A stretch of DNA of 64,000 nucleotides, taken from the NCBI RefSeq assembly GCF_010119235.1, contig NZ_JAAATZ010000001.1, forward strand, positions 1,022,501 to 1,086,500, in the 5' to 3' direction. The position numbers and the translations under genes were made by a program. Below are positions 54,150 to 63,520 of the stretch, piece by piece. The stretch's first letter is position 1. Every line of letters begins with the position of its first letter. The notes below the pieces were generated by a model. That model was not told the origin of the DNA, searched no databases, and saw nothing but the letters and a program-made list of their open reading frames with translations. The stretch is from Flavobacterium phycosphaerae. GTDB lineage: Bacteria; Bacteroidota; Bacteroidia; Flavobacteriales; Flavobacteriaceae.

Positions 54150-54478
54150 ATGATTAAAGTATCCGATACAGCAAGCAAAAAATCATCGACATGATGAAAG
54201 ATGACGGTTTTGACGCTGCCAAAGATTACGTTCGAGTAGGCGTAAAAAGCGGAGGTTGCTCTGGTTTGTCGTATGAATTAAAATTCGACAAAGAACTGGG
54301 CGAAAACGACAAAGTTTTTGAAGACAACCATGTGAAAATTGCCGTAGAAAAAAAATCATTTTTATACTTAGCCGGAACCATTTTAGAGTTTTCGGGCGGA
54401 TTGAATGGAAAAGGATTTGTATTCAATAATCCAAACGCATCCAGAACTTGTGGTTGCGGAGAATCATTCTCACTTTAG
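54150..54478 (+). pseudogene. sufA: SufA/IscA-type iron-sulfur carrier protein, frameshifted near the N-terminus
   Basis: From ATG 54150 the reading gives MIKVSDTASKK and then leaves frame in an A6 run (54177-54182). One extra A restores IIDMMKDDGFDAAKDYVRVG and a full 109-residue A-type carrier with the three conserved cysteines (GGCSG, then CGCGESF). Without the correction only the C-terminal 95 residues from 54191 are readable as one frame, and the N-terminal strand of the fold is lost. A-type carriers hand Fe-S clusters to target proteins. The gene opens the suf cluster, 9 bases before sufB. Confidence 0.88.
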
Positions 54479-54487
54479 AAACAAACT

Positions 54488-55936
54488 ATGTCAAAATACA
54501 CCGAAGAAGACTTAAAAGTCGAATTAGAAAATAAAGAATACGAATACGGGTTCTATACTGAATTGGATTCAGAAACGTTTCCAATAGGGTTAAATGAAGA
54601 AATAGTTCGTGCCATTTCTTTGAAAAAAGAAGAGCCGCAATGGATGACCGATTGGCGAATAGAAGCGTTTCGTGCTTGGCAGGAAATGACGGAACCGGAT
54701 TGGGCGAATGTTAATTACGAAAAGCCTGATTTTCAAGCCATATCCTACTATTCGGCACCAAAAAAAGCAGATCCGAATAAAACCCTAGACGATGTAGACC
54801 CGGAACTTTTGGCGATGTACAAAAAGTTGGGCATCTCCATTGATGAACAGAAAAAAATGAACAATATCGCTATGGATATTGTAGTCGATTCGGTTTCTGT
54901 TGCTACCACGTTCAAGAAAACCTTGAACGAGAAAGGAATTATTTTCTGCGCTATATCCGAAGCCATTAAAGAACACCCTGAATTAGTTAGAAAATACTTA
55001 GGAACGGTTGTGCCGCAAAAGGACAATTTTTATGCTGCTTTAAACTCAGCTGTGTTTTCAGACGGGTCGTTTTGTTATATTCCGAAAGGTGTTCGTTGCC
55101 CAATGGAATTATCAACCTATTTTCGTATCAATCAAGCCGGAACCGGTCAGTTTGAAAGAACACTTTTAATTGCCGATGAAGATAGTTATGTTTCTTATCT
55201 TGAAGGATGTACGGCGCCTAGTCGCGACGAAAATCAACTACACGCAGCTGTTGTAGAGCTTATTGCTTTAGACGGTGCTGAAATTAAATATTCAACGGTT
55301 CAAAACTGGTATCCCGGAAATAAAGAAGGCAAAGGTGGTGTTTACAATTTTGTAACCAAAAGAGGTTTCTGCGAGAAAAACGCAAAAATCTCCTGGACAC
55401 AAGTTGAAACCGGCTCGGCCATTACCTGGAAATATCCTTCGGTTATTTTGAAAGGAGACAATTCTATTGGCGAATTTTATTCGATAGCCGTAACTAATAA
55501 TTTCCAACAAGCTGATACGGGAACCAAGATGATTCATTTGGGTAAAAATACCCGATCAACGATTATCTCTAAAGGAATCTCTGCCGGAAAATCACAAAAC
55601 AGCTACAGAGGGTTGGTGCAAATTGGAGCCAGAGCTGAAAACGCCCGTAACTTCTCGCAATGTGACTCGTTGCTGATGGGGAATAATTGCGGTGCACATA
55701 CCTTTCCGTACATTGAAAGTAAAAATGCATCCGCCAAAGTAGAGCACGAAGCCACAACATCTAAAATCGGAGAAGACCAAGTGTTCTATTGTAATCAACG
55801 CGGAATTCCTACGGAAAAAGCCATTGCTTTAATCGTAAACGGTTTCAGTAAAGATGTATTGAATAAGTTACCCATGGAGTTTGCTGTAGAAGCACAAAAA
55901 TTACTTGAAATTTCGTTAGAAGGTTCAGTAGGATAA
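54488..55936 (+). CDS. sufB: Fe-S cluster assembly scaffold SufB
   Basis: A 482-residue scaffold protein of the SufBCD complex. Motifs are the N-terminal [15 protein letters not shown] region, the central beta-helix ([18 protein letters not shown]), HTFPYIESK, and the C-terminal [14 protein letters not shown], which interacts with SufC. The length is typical. It is followed by an unrelated four-helix-bundle gene instead of directly by sufC. Confidence 0.96.
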   Translation: MSKYTEEDLKVELENKEYEYGFYTELDSETFPIGLNEEIVRAISLKKEEPQWMTDWRIEAFRAWQEMTEPDWANVNYEKPDFQAISYYSAPKKADPNKTLDDVDPELLAMYKKLGISIDEQKKMNNIAMDIVVDSVSVATTFKKTLNEKGIIFCAISEAIKEHPELVRKYLGTVVPQKDNFYAALNSAVFSDGSFCYIPKGVRCPMELSTYFRINQAGTGQFERTLLIADEDSYVSYLEGCTAPSRDENQLHAAVVELIALDGAEIKYSTVQNWYPGNKEGKGGVYNFVTKRGFCEKNAKISWTQVETGSAITWKYPSVILKGDNSIGEFYSIAVTNNFQQADTGTKMIHLGKNTRSTIISKGISAGKSQNSYRGLVQIGARAENARNFSQCDSLLMGNNCGAHTFPYIESKNASAKVEHEATTSKIGEDQVFYCNQRGIPTEKAIALIVNGFSKDVLNKLPMEFAVEAQKLLEISLEGSVG

Positions 55937-55962
55937 TTTGAAAATGAGGTAATTTGAAAATG
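55936..55962 (+). repeat. Left copy of a 27-bp direct repeat flanking the four-helix-bundle gene
   Basis: Begins on the last base of the sufB stop codon and contains two internal ATTTGAAAATG motifs separated by AGGTA. The last three bases form the start codon of the following gene. The right copy at 56314-56340 matches at 26 of 27 positions. Confidence 0.9.
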
Positions 55963-56310
55963 GAAGCCAAAGACAACGTAATTATCAAATTAACTTTTGA
56001 GTTTGCATTAGAAATTATCAAATACTGTGAAGGATTAGAGAGAGATAAGAAGTATGTAATTGCTAACCAGCTTCTTAAATCAGGAACATCAATAGGGGCC
56101 AATATCAGAGAAGCTCAAAATGCAGAAAGTAAAGCAGATTTTATTCATAAATTTAAGATTGCTGCCAAAGAAATAGAAGAAACGAGTTATTGGTTAGAGC
56201 TCTGTAAGTTTTCTGAAAATTATCCAAACGTAGATATTTTGATAGAACAAATACATAACATTTCAAGAATAGTCAACAAAATAATAATAACATCAAAACA
56301 AAATAATTAG
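55960..56310 (+). CDS. Four-helix-bundle (23S rRNA intervening-sequence-type, S23) protein
   Basis: A 116-residue all-helical protein with the TIGR02436-type pattern: FEFALEIIKYCEGLERDKKYV, QLLKSGTSIGANIREAQNAES, and DFIHKFKIAAKEIEETSYWLE. The family is found in 23S rRNA intervening sequences and widely as single chromosomal genes; relatives serve as Avd in diversity-generating retroelements. ATG 55960 is preferred over an upstream TTG at 55954. It interrupts the suf operon between sufB and sufC and is framed by near-identical 27-bp repeats. No reverse transcriptase is nearby. Confidence 0.85.
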   Translation: MEAKDNVIIKLTFEFALEIIKYCEGLERDKKYVIANQLLKSGTSIGANIREAQNAESKADFIHKFKIAAKEIEETSYWLELCKFSENYPNVDILIEQIHNISRIVNKIIITSKQNN

Positions 56311-56313
56311 AAG

Positions 56314-56340
56314 ATTTGAAAATGAGGTAATTTAAAAATG
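56314..56340 (+). repeat. Right copy of the 27-bp direct repeat flanking the four-helix-bundle gene
   Basis: Matches the left copy (55936-55962) at 26 of 27 positions; ends in ATG at 56338-56340, which opens no long frame. Confidence 0.9.
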
Positions 56341-56368
56341 AATCAAACATTTATTCTTTAATTATCTA

Positions 56369-56392
56369 ATTTCCAAATTTCCAAATTTCCAA
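56369..56392. repeat. 8-bp tandem repeat ATTTCCAA x3 before sufC
   Basis: Three perfect copies, ending 7 bases upstream of the sufC start codon, in the place where a ribosome-binding site is expected. Confidence 0.9.
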
Positions 56393-56399
56393 ATTAATC

Positions 56400-57152
56400 A
56401 TGTTACAAATAACAAACTTACACGCTTCAGTTGAAGATAAAGAAATATTAAAAGGCATCAACCTTGAAGTTAAAGCCGGAGAAGTACATGCTATCATGGG
56501 ACCTAACGGTGCCGGGAAAAGTACGCTTTCGTCTATCATTGCCGGAAATGAAAACTATACCGTAACCGAAGGGGAAATCCTTTTGGAAGGGGAAGACATT
56601 TCTGAATTAGCTCCAGAGGAAAGAGCCCACAAAGGGGTTTTTCTTTCGTTTCAATATCCGGTAGAAATTCCGGGGGTTTCGGTGACCAACTTTATGAAAA
56701 CCGCTATCAACGAAAGCCGAAAAGCCAATGGGAAAGAGGAAATGCCGGCGAATGAAATGCTGAAATTAATCCGTGAGAAATCAGAATTATTAGAAATTGA
56801 CCGCAAGTTTTTATCCCGTTCATTAAACGAAGGGTTTTCAGGCGGTGAAAAGAAACGTAATGAAATCTTCCAAATGGCGATGTTGGAACCCAAATTGGCC
56901 ATCCTTGATGAAACAGATTCCGGTTTAGATATTGACGCGTTGCGAATCGTTGCCAACGGTGTAAATAAATTGAAAAACGAAAACAACGCAGTGTTAGTAA
57001 TTACACACTACCAACGTTTGTTAGATTATATCATTCCTGATTTCGTTCATGTTTTGATGGATGGTAAAATCGTAAAATCAGGCGGGGCATCATTAGCATT
57101 AGAGCTTGAAGAAAAAGGATACGACTGGATTAAACAAGAGCAAGAAGCATAA
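56400..57152 (+). CDS. sufC: Fe-S cluster assembly ATPase SufC
   Basis: A 250-residue ABC-type ATPase. Walker A is GPNGAGKST (about 36-44), the signature is [13 protein letters not shown] (about 146-158), Walker B is [14 protein letters not shown], and the switch His is in VITHYQRLL. It energises the SufBCD scaffold. Its last base overlaps the sufD start codon, indicating coupling. Confidence 0.96.
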   Translation: MLQITNLHASVEDKEILKGINLEVKAGEVHAIMGPNGAGKSTLSSIIAGNENYTVTEGEILLEGEDISELAPEERAHKGVFLSFQYPVEIPGVSVTNFMKTAINESRKANGKEEMPANEMLKLIREKSELLEIDRKFLSRSLNEGFSGGEKKRNEIFQMAMLEPKLAILDETDSGLDIDALRIVANGVNKLKNENNAVLVITHYQRLLDYIIPDFVHVLMDGKIVKSGGASLALELEEKGYDWIKQEQEA

Positions 57153-58467
57153 TGGAATTGAAAGAAAAATTAATCTCGTCTTTCATGGCGTTTGAAGAAC
57201 AAATCGATGTGCATTCTGAGCTACACGATGTGCGCACTTCAGCCATAAAAAACTTTGAAAACAAAGGATTCCCTTCCAAAAAGGAAGAAGCGTGGAAGTA
57301 TACTTCACTGAATGCTATTCTGAAAAATGACTACTCGGTATTTCCAAAACATGAAAATGCCATTGAATTTGCCGATGTAAAAAATATTTTTTACACGAAA
57401 TAGACACCCACAAAGTCATTTTTGTAGACGGAAAATTCTCTTCGTTTTTATCCGCAACGACGCATGACGGATTGGATGTGTGCTTAATGTCTTCCGCCTT
57501 AAACAAGCCGAAATACAAAATGGTAATTGATGAATATTTCAATAAAATTGCCAGCAAAGAAGAAAGTTTAACGACTTTAAACACTGCTTTTGCCAGCGAA
57601 GGCGCTTACATCAATATTCCGAAAAGCAAAGTGGTCGAAAAACCTATTGAAATCATTTACTTCTCCACCGGAAAAGAAGATGCTTTACTAGTGCAACCGC
57701 GTAATCTAGTAATCGTTGGCGAAAACGCCCATGTGCAAATTATTGAAAGACACCAAAGCTTGAATGAGAATCCTGTATTGACGAATTCAGTCACAGAGAT
57801 TTTTGCTCAAAAGCGCGCTATTGTTGATTATTACAAACTTCAAAACGACTTGTTATCTGCCAATTTGATTGACAATACTTATATTTCCCAAAAGCAGGAA
57901 AGCCGCGTTGCTGTTCATACTTTTTCTTTTGGCGGTAACATCACCAGAAACAATTTGAATTTCTATCATTTTGGAGAAAGAATTGATTCAACGTTAAAAG
58001 GCATTACGATTATTGGCGATAAACAACATGTTGATCATTATACCTTAGTCAATCATGCTACGCCAAACTGTGAAAGCCATCAGAACTATAAAACCATTTT
58101 GGCCGACAGTTCTACCGGAGTTTTCAATGGTAAAATATATGTGGAAAAAGAAGCTCAAAAAACGGATGCCTTCCAACAAAACAACAACATTTTACTGGGA
58201 GATAAAGCAACCATTAACGCTAAACCTCAATTGGAGATTTTTGCCGATGACGTAAAATGTTCTCACGGTTGTACGATTGGGCAATTGGATGAAACGGCAA
58301 TGTTTTATATGCAACAGCGAGGTATTCCGAAGAAAGAAGCCAAAGCGTTATTGATGTATGCGTTTTCCAACGATGTTATTGAAAGCATCAAAATACCGGA
58401 ATTGAAAAAAAGAATTACCAAAATCATTGCTACAAAATTGGGCGTGAGTTTAGGATTCAATTTATAA
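57152..58467 (+). pseudogene. sufD: Fe-S cluster assembly protein SufD, frameshifted
   Basis: The first frame gives 83 residues (KLISSFMAFEEQIDVHSELHD, then KKEEAWKYTSLNAIL) and stops. From about 57379 another frame continues without stop to 58467: VDGKFSSFLSATTHDGLDVC, then the SufD beta-helix and the conserved HGCTIGQLDETAMFYMQQRG near the C-terminus. The break is in an A6 run (57379-57384); with seven A the two join into a normal SufD of about 438 residues. SufD is a scaffold partner of SufB and SufC. Everything else in the gene is intact. Confidence 0.88.
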
Positions 58468-58488
58468 AAGAATAATTCTTAACGATAT

Positions 58489-58520
58489 AAAGGTTCAAAG
58501 TTTTGCTTTGAACCTTTTTT
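58489..58520 (+). terminator. Rho-independent terminator after sufD
   Basis: A 12-bp stem AAAGGTTCAAAG/CTTTGAACCTTT with a 5-base loop and a T-rich tail. It ends the first part of the suf cluster before the inserted membrane genes. Confidence 0.88.
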
Positions 58521-58648
58521 ATGTTACCACACTCCCATTAATCATCATTTAATGCTTCACCCATGGCTTTGGCAAGCCTAAATGGTGAAACCCAATCACC
58601 TTTTATAAGGCCGGTATAGGGTTTCTCATATTATCTTACGTGCAGTTT

Positions 58649-58680
58649 TTTGTTTTTAGCTATATTTCTGTATATATTTG
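58649..58680 (+). promoter_or_regulatory. Promoter of the DUF2157-like gene pair (TTTG-20-TATATTTG)
   Basis: -33 TTTG at 58649-58652 and -7 TATATTTG at 58673-58680, spacer 20 bases. The ATG at 58693 lies 12 bases downstream, so the leader is very short. Confidence 0.7.
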
Positions 58681-58692
58681 GTTGTCATCAAA

Positions 58693-59700
58693 ATGCCTCA
58701 ACTATTGAAAGAAAAAACAACAATACTCACCGAGCAACTAGTCTCGAAAGACTTCATCGCTCCCGAACAACATGAAGCAATCAAGCAACATAAAGCGCTA
58801 GGCATTTTTTCGTTGCACAGCGAATTGCTTTTTTTGGTGTATTTATCAGTACTTCTTTTTACAAGTGGTGTCGGCATATTTGTGTACAAAAACATTGACA
58901 GCATTGGGCATCTGGCGATTTTGACTGTTAACTTTATACTAATGGTGACCTGCTTTTATTTCAGTTTCAAAAAAAGCAAAGGGTTTTCCAAAACAGAGGT
59001 TCTTTTTGACAATCCGATGTATGATTATTTGGTTTTGACAGGAAGCATTTTAGCCTGTATTTTTATTGGATACGTGCAATACCAGTACACTGTTTTTGGT
59101 CAGCATTTTGGATGGGTTTCTTTGTTTTCGGCCATTTTTTGTTTTGGGGTTGCCTATTATTTTGACAACAAAAGCGTGCTTTCTATTGCCATTACCGCTT
59201 TGGCCACTTTTATCGGTATAACCGTAACGCCGAAAACATTGTTGGAAAATGAGATTTATTCCAATCCGCAACTTAGCTATTACGGTTTGGTATTGGGCGT
59301 TTTACTACTTCTTTGGATGGAATATTCTTCCAGAGAAAACATCAAAAAGCATTTCCATATCATTTACCTCACTTTTGCATTGAATTTAATAGGGATGTGC
59401 TGCATCTCAGGTTTGCTGGGGAATTATTGGTTTGTTTTTGTAGTTATAATGGCGGTTGCCATATATTATTTCTACAGAGTTAGTTATCAAATAGCCTCTA
59501 CTTTTATCTTGGTTTTTTCGTTGTTGTATGGTTATGTCGGACTGAATATCTTTCTGGGGAGACTTATTAGTTTAATGAACCTCAATGATCTTGTACAATT
59601 CCTGATTTTCTGCTGCCCGTTTTATGTTATCGGTTCTATCTTCTTGTTTATAAAGCTAATTCAAAAATTTAATAGAGAAAAACATGCAGGCATACAATAA
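58693..59700 (+). CDS. DUF2157-like polytopic membrane protein
   Basis: A 335-residue protein with a short cytoplasmic N-terminal helical region (LTEQLVSKDFIAPEQHEAIKQ split over about 12-36) and then roughly nine membrane helices. The start resembles DUF2157 proteins, where a ligand-like helix precedes a polytopic domain, but the similarity is only in pattern. ATG 58693 is preferred over TTG 58678, which overlaps the promoter element. It overlaps the next gene by 17 bases, so the pair is probably co-expressed. Confidence 0.5.
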   Translation: MPQLLKEKTTILTEQLVSKDFIAPEQHEAIKQHKALGIFSLHSELLFLVYLSVLLFTSGVGIFVYKNIDSIGHLAILTVNFILMVTCFYFSFKKSKGFSKTEVLFDNPMYDYLVLTGSILACIFIGYVQYQYTVFGQHFGWVSLFSAIFCFGVAYYFDNKSVLSIAITALATFIGITVTPKTLLENEIYSNPQLSYYGLVLGVLLLLWMEYSSRENIKKHFHIIYLTFALNLIGMCCISGLLGNYWFVFVVIMAVAIYYFYRVSYQIASTFILVFSLLYGYVGLNIFLGRLISLMNLNDLVQFLIFCCPFYVIGSIFLFIKLIQKFNREKHAGIQ

Positions 59701-60840
59701 AGAAGCATTAGAGAACGGTCTTCTGGTGGGGGAAGCCAAGCGATTATTCAAAATGAAATTCATTTCAAAAGAACAATTAGCTACGGTAAGCCATTCATTA
59801 CTCTTGTTGCAGTCGAATACTATTTTTATTCGTTTTGGTTTTTTTCTGTTGGGTTTTTTTTGTATTCCGCGCTAACCGGTTTTGTTTCCTTAATTTTTCT
59901 GAATGCTTTAGACAGCCATTTTCAAATAATCATTTATTTATATGCTATTATTGGTTTTGTTGCCAGTGAAGTTTTAGTCAAACAATCCTATTATCGACAC
60001 GGTTTAGACGATGCTTTTGTTTTGTCTTGGCAAGTTGTTTTTTGTGCCGCTGTCGGCATGTCATCAGAATCCTCTGTTATGGCTTTTGCGGTGTTGTTTA
60101 TCGTGGGTCTTTTCAGTTGCATTCGTTATGTTAACACGCTTTCAGCTTTATTTTCTTGTGTCGGATTGGTTGGTTTTTTCTTTATGTTAATCACCGAAAA
60201 CAAAGTAATCAGCAGTATGTATCTTCCTTTTGTCGGATTGATTTTGTCGGCAGTAATTTACTATGTTTATTTTAGATTGAATAAAAACACTCAACTGCTG
60301 ATTTATCAAAATGCTTTGTGGCTGATTAAAGTTTTCAGCTTGGTATTAGCGTATGCTGCTTTTAATTACATGGTGGTGCGTGAGCTTTCAGTGAGTTTAA
60401 TGGGCTTTGAAGTGGAAAAAGGAAACGATATTCCGTTAGCATATTTATTTTACGCATCAACCTTTCTTATTCCGCTAGCCTATATTTATTTTTCTCTGCT
60501 AAAGAAAGACCGAACCATTCTAACGGTTGGTTTGTTGGCTTTAGGCTATTCATTTTTTACGATTCGTTATTATTACAGTTTAATGCCACCCGAAATGGCT
60601 TTGGTTTTGGGAGGACTTTTGCTTTTTGGTATTGCTTTTTTGGCTATCAAAAAACTGAAACACAAAACAACCGGTATCACATTTGAACCCGATAGGGATA
60701 GCAACACCAATTTAATGCTGAATGCACAAGCCTTAATCATCAATTCTCAGATAAATACCAAAGCGGTAATGCATTCCGAAAGCAAAATGCCTTTTGGTGG
60801 AGGTGGCTTTAGTGGCGGTGGTGCTAGTGATGGTTTTTAA
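59684..60840 (+). pseudogene. Second DUF2157-like membrane protein, frameshifted
   Basis: The first frame gives MQAYNKEALENGLLVGEAKR and the first helix, then leaves frame in a T8 run (59844-59851, within GTTTTTTTTG). With one extra T it continues as LYSALTGFVSLIF and runs to 60840 for a total of about 385 residues with about ten membrane helices and a Gly-rich tail (FGGGGFSGGGASDGF). It starts with the same helix-then-membrane layout as its upstream neighbour and is probably a paralogue. Function unknown. Confidence 0.65.
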
Positions 60841-62170
60841 GACTAGTAATTACGGCTTTTAAAAACGCATTATAATCCAAATCTTCGCTCAACCCCATTC
60901 GTATAACTACTAAATCTTCAGACGGAATGATAAATACCATTTGGCCTTGGTAGCCACTGCAATGGTATAAATCTCGGGGCACATCTGGATATTTACCGCC
61001 GGCATTTAACCAAAAATGAGCTCCGTATAAGCCATTAGAGCCATTAGTTGGCGTGGCTACATATTTTGCCCAACTCGGATCAAAAAGTTGCTCACCGTTC
61101 CAATTGCCTTGGTGTAAATAGAGCAGGCCGAGCTTTGCCCAATCTCTGGTTGTGGCCCAGCCATAAGAGGATCCTACAAAATTACCCGCCATGTCGGTTT
61201 CTACTATTGCCGAGTGCATTCCGATTTTATCTAACAAACTACTATACCAAAAATCTAAATATTCTTGGTGCGTTTTGAATTGCTTTCTCAAAATCTTACT
61301 TAACAAATTCGTTGTTCCCGAGGAATAATACCAATGGCTGTTGGGTTGAAAAACGGCCGGCTTCTCGGCTTGCACTTTACCCATATCTTCGGCTTGAAAC
61401 AACATTTTAGTTACATCGGAAATTTTGCCGTAATCTTCTTCCCATGCCAAGCCTGAATTCATGTGCAGCAAATCGTTGATGGTGATTTTTTTTCGTATGT
61501 CATTCTGCCATTCCGCAATTGGTGCGGGTTTCTGAATGTCAATTTTACCTTGTTTTTGCAGAATTCCGAAATAGGTGGCGGTTAAACTTTTTGTCATTGA
61601 CCATCCCAAAATTTTGGAATATTTAGTAAAACCATCGGCATATTTTTCTGCAATAATCCGGTCTTTATAAATCACCAATACGGAACGCGTTCGGTTTTTC
61701 TTCTCTCCTTTTTTATCAAAAAGTGTTGAAACAGCAGCATTTAATTGGTCATAATCAATCTCTTTGAAAACAGTATCCTTAGGTTCGTTATCACCATAAG
61801 GGAATGGTAAATTAGTTTTTATAAATGACCGTTTAGGTACTTCATAGGGTTTGGTTGTATCAAAATCATCATTGATTAAGGTTGCGCCCAATCCTTCGCG
61901 GTAAATGGCTTTTCGCTCTTTTAATCCGTAGACTGTTGACGTCACCAATTTTCCGGCATCATTAATTTTATTGGTAACCCAATTCACTTTATCAATATCA
62001 TTGTCGCCTTGCTGAATGGTTTCCAAACTTCTGCCATCAATAAAATGACCCGAAGCTATACTTTTGGCCGAAAAACCCGAAAGCAAATCGAGCTGCGGAT
62101 AAATAGCAATTCGCAAATAAACTAAAACAATAAGGAGTACAACCGCTAAGATTTTGAAGATTTTTTTCAT
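60824..62170 (-). CDS. Serine hydrolase (class C beta-lactamase/penicillin-binding-protein-like)
   Basis: A 448-residue exported or membrane-anchored protein (N-terminal hydrophobic segment about 5-22). The serine hydrolase motifs are SMTKSLTATYFGILQ (SxxK) and YYSSGTTNLLSKIL (YxS). ATG 62170 is preferred over the upstream in-frame start at 62356, since it begins at the signal-anchor. It is antisense to the suf cluster and overlaps the preceding membrane-protein gene by 17 bases at its 3' end. The substrate (peptide, ester or beta-lactam) cannot be told. Confidence 0.85.
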   Translation of the reverse strand: MKKIFKILAVVLLIVLVYLRIAIYPQLDLLSGFSAKSIASGHFIDGRSLETIQQGDNDIDKVNWVTNKINDAGKLVTSTVYGLKERKAIYREGLGATLINDDFDTTKPYEVPKRSFIKTNLPFPYGDNEPKDTVFKEIDYDQLNAAVSTLFDKKGEKKNRTRSVLVIYKDRIIAEKYADGFTKYSKILGWSMTKSLTATYFGILQKQGKIDIQKPAPIAEWQNDIRKKITINDLLHMNSGLAWEEDYGKISDVTKMLFQAEDMGKVQAEKPAVFQPNSHWYYSSGTTNLLSKILRKQFKTHQEYLDFWYSSLLDKIGMHSAIVETDMAGNFVGSSYGWATTRDWAKLGLLYLHQGNWNGEQLFDPSWAKYVATPTNGSNGLYGAHFWLNAGGKYPDVPRDLYHCSGYQGQMVFIIPSEDLVVIRMGLSEDLDYNAFLKAVITSLKNHH

Positions 62171-62260
62171 AAGGATAAAGGAAAAACTGTGCTTTAGTAA
62201 ATGTAAAAAAATAAAGTAATTATTAACAAGTGTTTGGTAAAATACCAGATTCAATTTTAT

Positions 62261-62268
62261 TACTTTTG
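62261..62268 (+). promoter_or_regulatory. -7 promoter element TACTTTTG for sufS
   Basis: A TAnnTTTG match 26 bases before the sufS start codon; a TTTG at 62233-62236 is 24 bases upstream, slightly beyond the usual spacing. Confidence 0.55.
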
Positions 62269-62294
62269 TATTTAGAATTTTTCTAAATAATACA

Positions 62295-63509
62295 ATGTTA
62301 GACATCCAAAAAATCAGAGCTGATTTTCCTATACTTTCGCAAAAAGTCAATGGCAAACCACTCGTCTATTTTGATAACGGCGCAACATCGCAAAAACCCC
62401 AAGTGGTTATTGATGCGATTTCTAAATATTACCAAGAGATTAATGCTAACATTCACCGCGGTGTGCATACCTTGAGTCAGCTAGCGACTGATGCTTATGA
62501 AATTTCCAGAGGTAAAATCCAAAAACACATCAATGCTAAACAGGCTCACGAGGTCATTTTTACTTCGGGAACCACGCATGGGATTAATGCCATTGCCAAC
62601 GGTTTTGCCTCCCTTTTAAAAGTTGGGGATGAGGTTTTGGTTTCGGCATTAGAACATCACAGCAATATAGTGCCTTGGCAAATGCTTTGCGAAAAAACCG
62701 GCGCGACGTTGAAAGTTATTCCGATGAATGAAAAGGGAGAATTAATCATGTCGGAATACGACAAATTACTTTCGACTAAAACTAAAGTGGTAACAGTAAA
62801 TCATATTTCCAACGCATTGGGAACCATCAATCCTGTAAAATACATGATTGACAAAGCCCACGAGGTAGGAGCAGCCATTTTAATTGACGGGGCTCAGGCA
62901 ACGCCACATTTAAAACCCGATGTTCAAGCCTTAGATTGCGATTTTTATGTGTTTTCAGGACATAAAATCTGTGGTCCAACCGGTATTGGTATTTTGTATG
63001 GAAAAGAAGATTGGTTGCGTAAATTACCACCCTATCAAGGCGGCGGTGAAATGATTGCGACAGTAACTTTTGAGAAAACCACCTATGCCGATTTACCTCA
63101 CAAGTTTGAAGCCGGAACTCCTAACATTGCTGATGGCATAGTGCTGGGAACGGCGATTGATTACTTGAATGAAGTGGGCTTTGATACTATTGCGAAATAC
63201 GAGCACGAATTATTAGAATATGCTACTAACCAATTAGCAACCATTGAAGGATTGAAAATTTTTGGTACGGCAAAAGAAAAAACTTCCGTAATTTCGTTTA
63301 ATATCGAGGGGATTCATCCGTATGACATTGGTACGATTATCGACAAACTGGGAATAGCAGTGCGAACAGGCCATCATTGTGCTCAACCAATTATGGATTT
63401 TTATAAAATTCCAGGAACCATAAGAGCCAGCTTTGCCTTTTATAATACCAAAGAAGAAATCGATTTGATGGTGGCAGCTGTGAAAAAAGCCCAAATGATG
63501 TTATCTTAA
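62295..63509 (+). CDS. sufS: Cysteine desulfurase SufS
   Basis: A 404-residue PLP-dependent enzyme that releases sulfur from cysteine. Motifs are YFDNGATSQKP near the N-terminus, EVIFTSGTTHGINAIA, ALEHHSNIVPWQ, the PLP-Lys in FSGHKICGPTGIG (about 221-233), and the catalytic Cys loop RTGHHCAQP (about 355-363). The length and loop make it a group II (SufS-type) desulfurase. It has its own promoter and is followed by a lipoprotein gene and sufE. Confidence 0.95.
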   Translation: MLDIQKIRADFPILSQKVNGKPLVYFDNGATSQKPQVVIDAISKYYQEINANIHRGVHTLSQLATDAYEISRGKIQKHINAKQAHEVIFTSGTTHGINAIANGFASLLKVGDEVLVSALEHHSNIVPWQMLCEKTGATLKVIPMNEKGELIMSEYDKLLSTKTKVVTVNHISNALGTINPVKYMIDKAHEVGAAILIDGAQATPHLKPDVQALDCDFYVFSGHKICGPTGIGILYGKEDWLRKLPPYQGGGEMIATVTFEKTTYADLPHKFEAGTPNIADGIVLGTAIDYLNEVGFDTIAKYEHELLEYATNQLATIEGLKIFGTAKEKTSVISFNIEGIHPYDIGTIIDKLGIAVRTGHHCAQPIMDFYKIPGTIRASFAFYNTKEEIDLMVAAVKKAQMMLS

Positions 63510-63520
63510 AAACTAAAAAT

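Noticed and set aside
55960..56310. A diversity-generating retroelement Avd gene
   Set aside because: The fold is similar, but no reverse transcriptase, template repeat or variable repeat is found near it.
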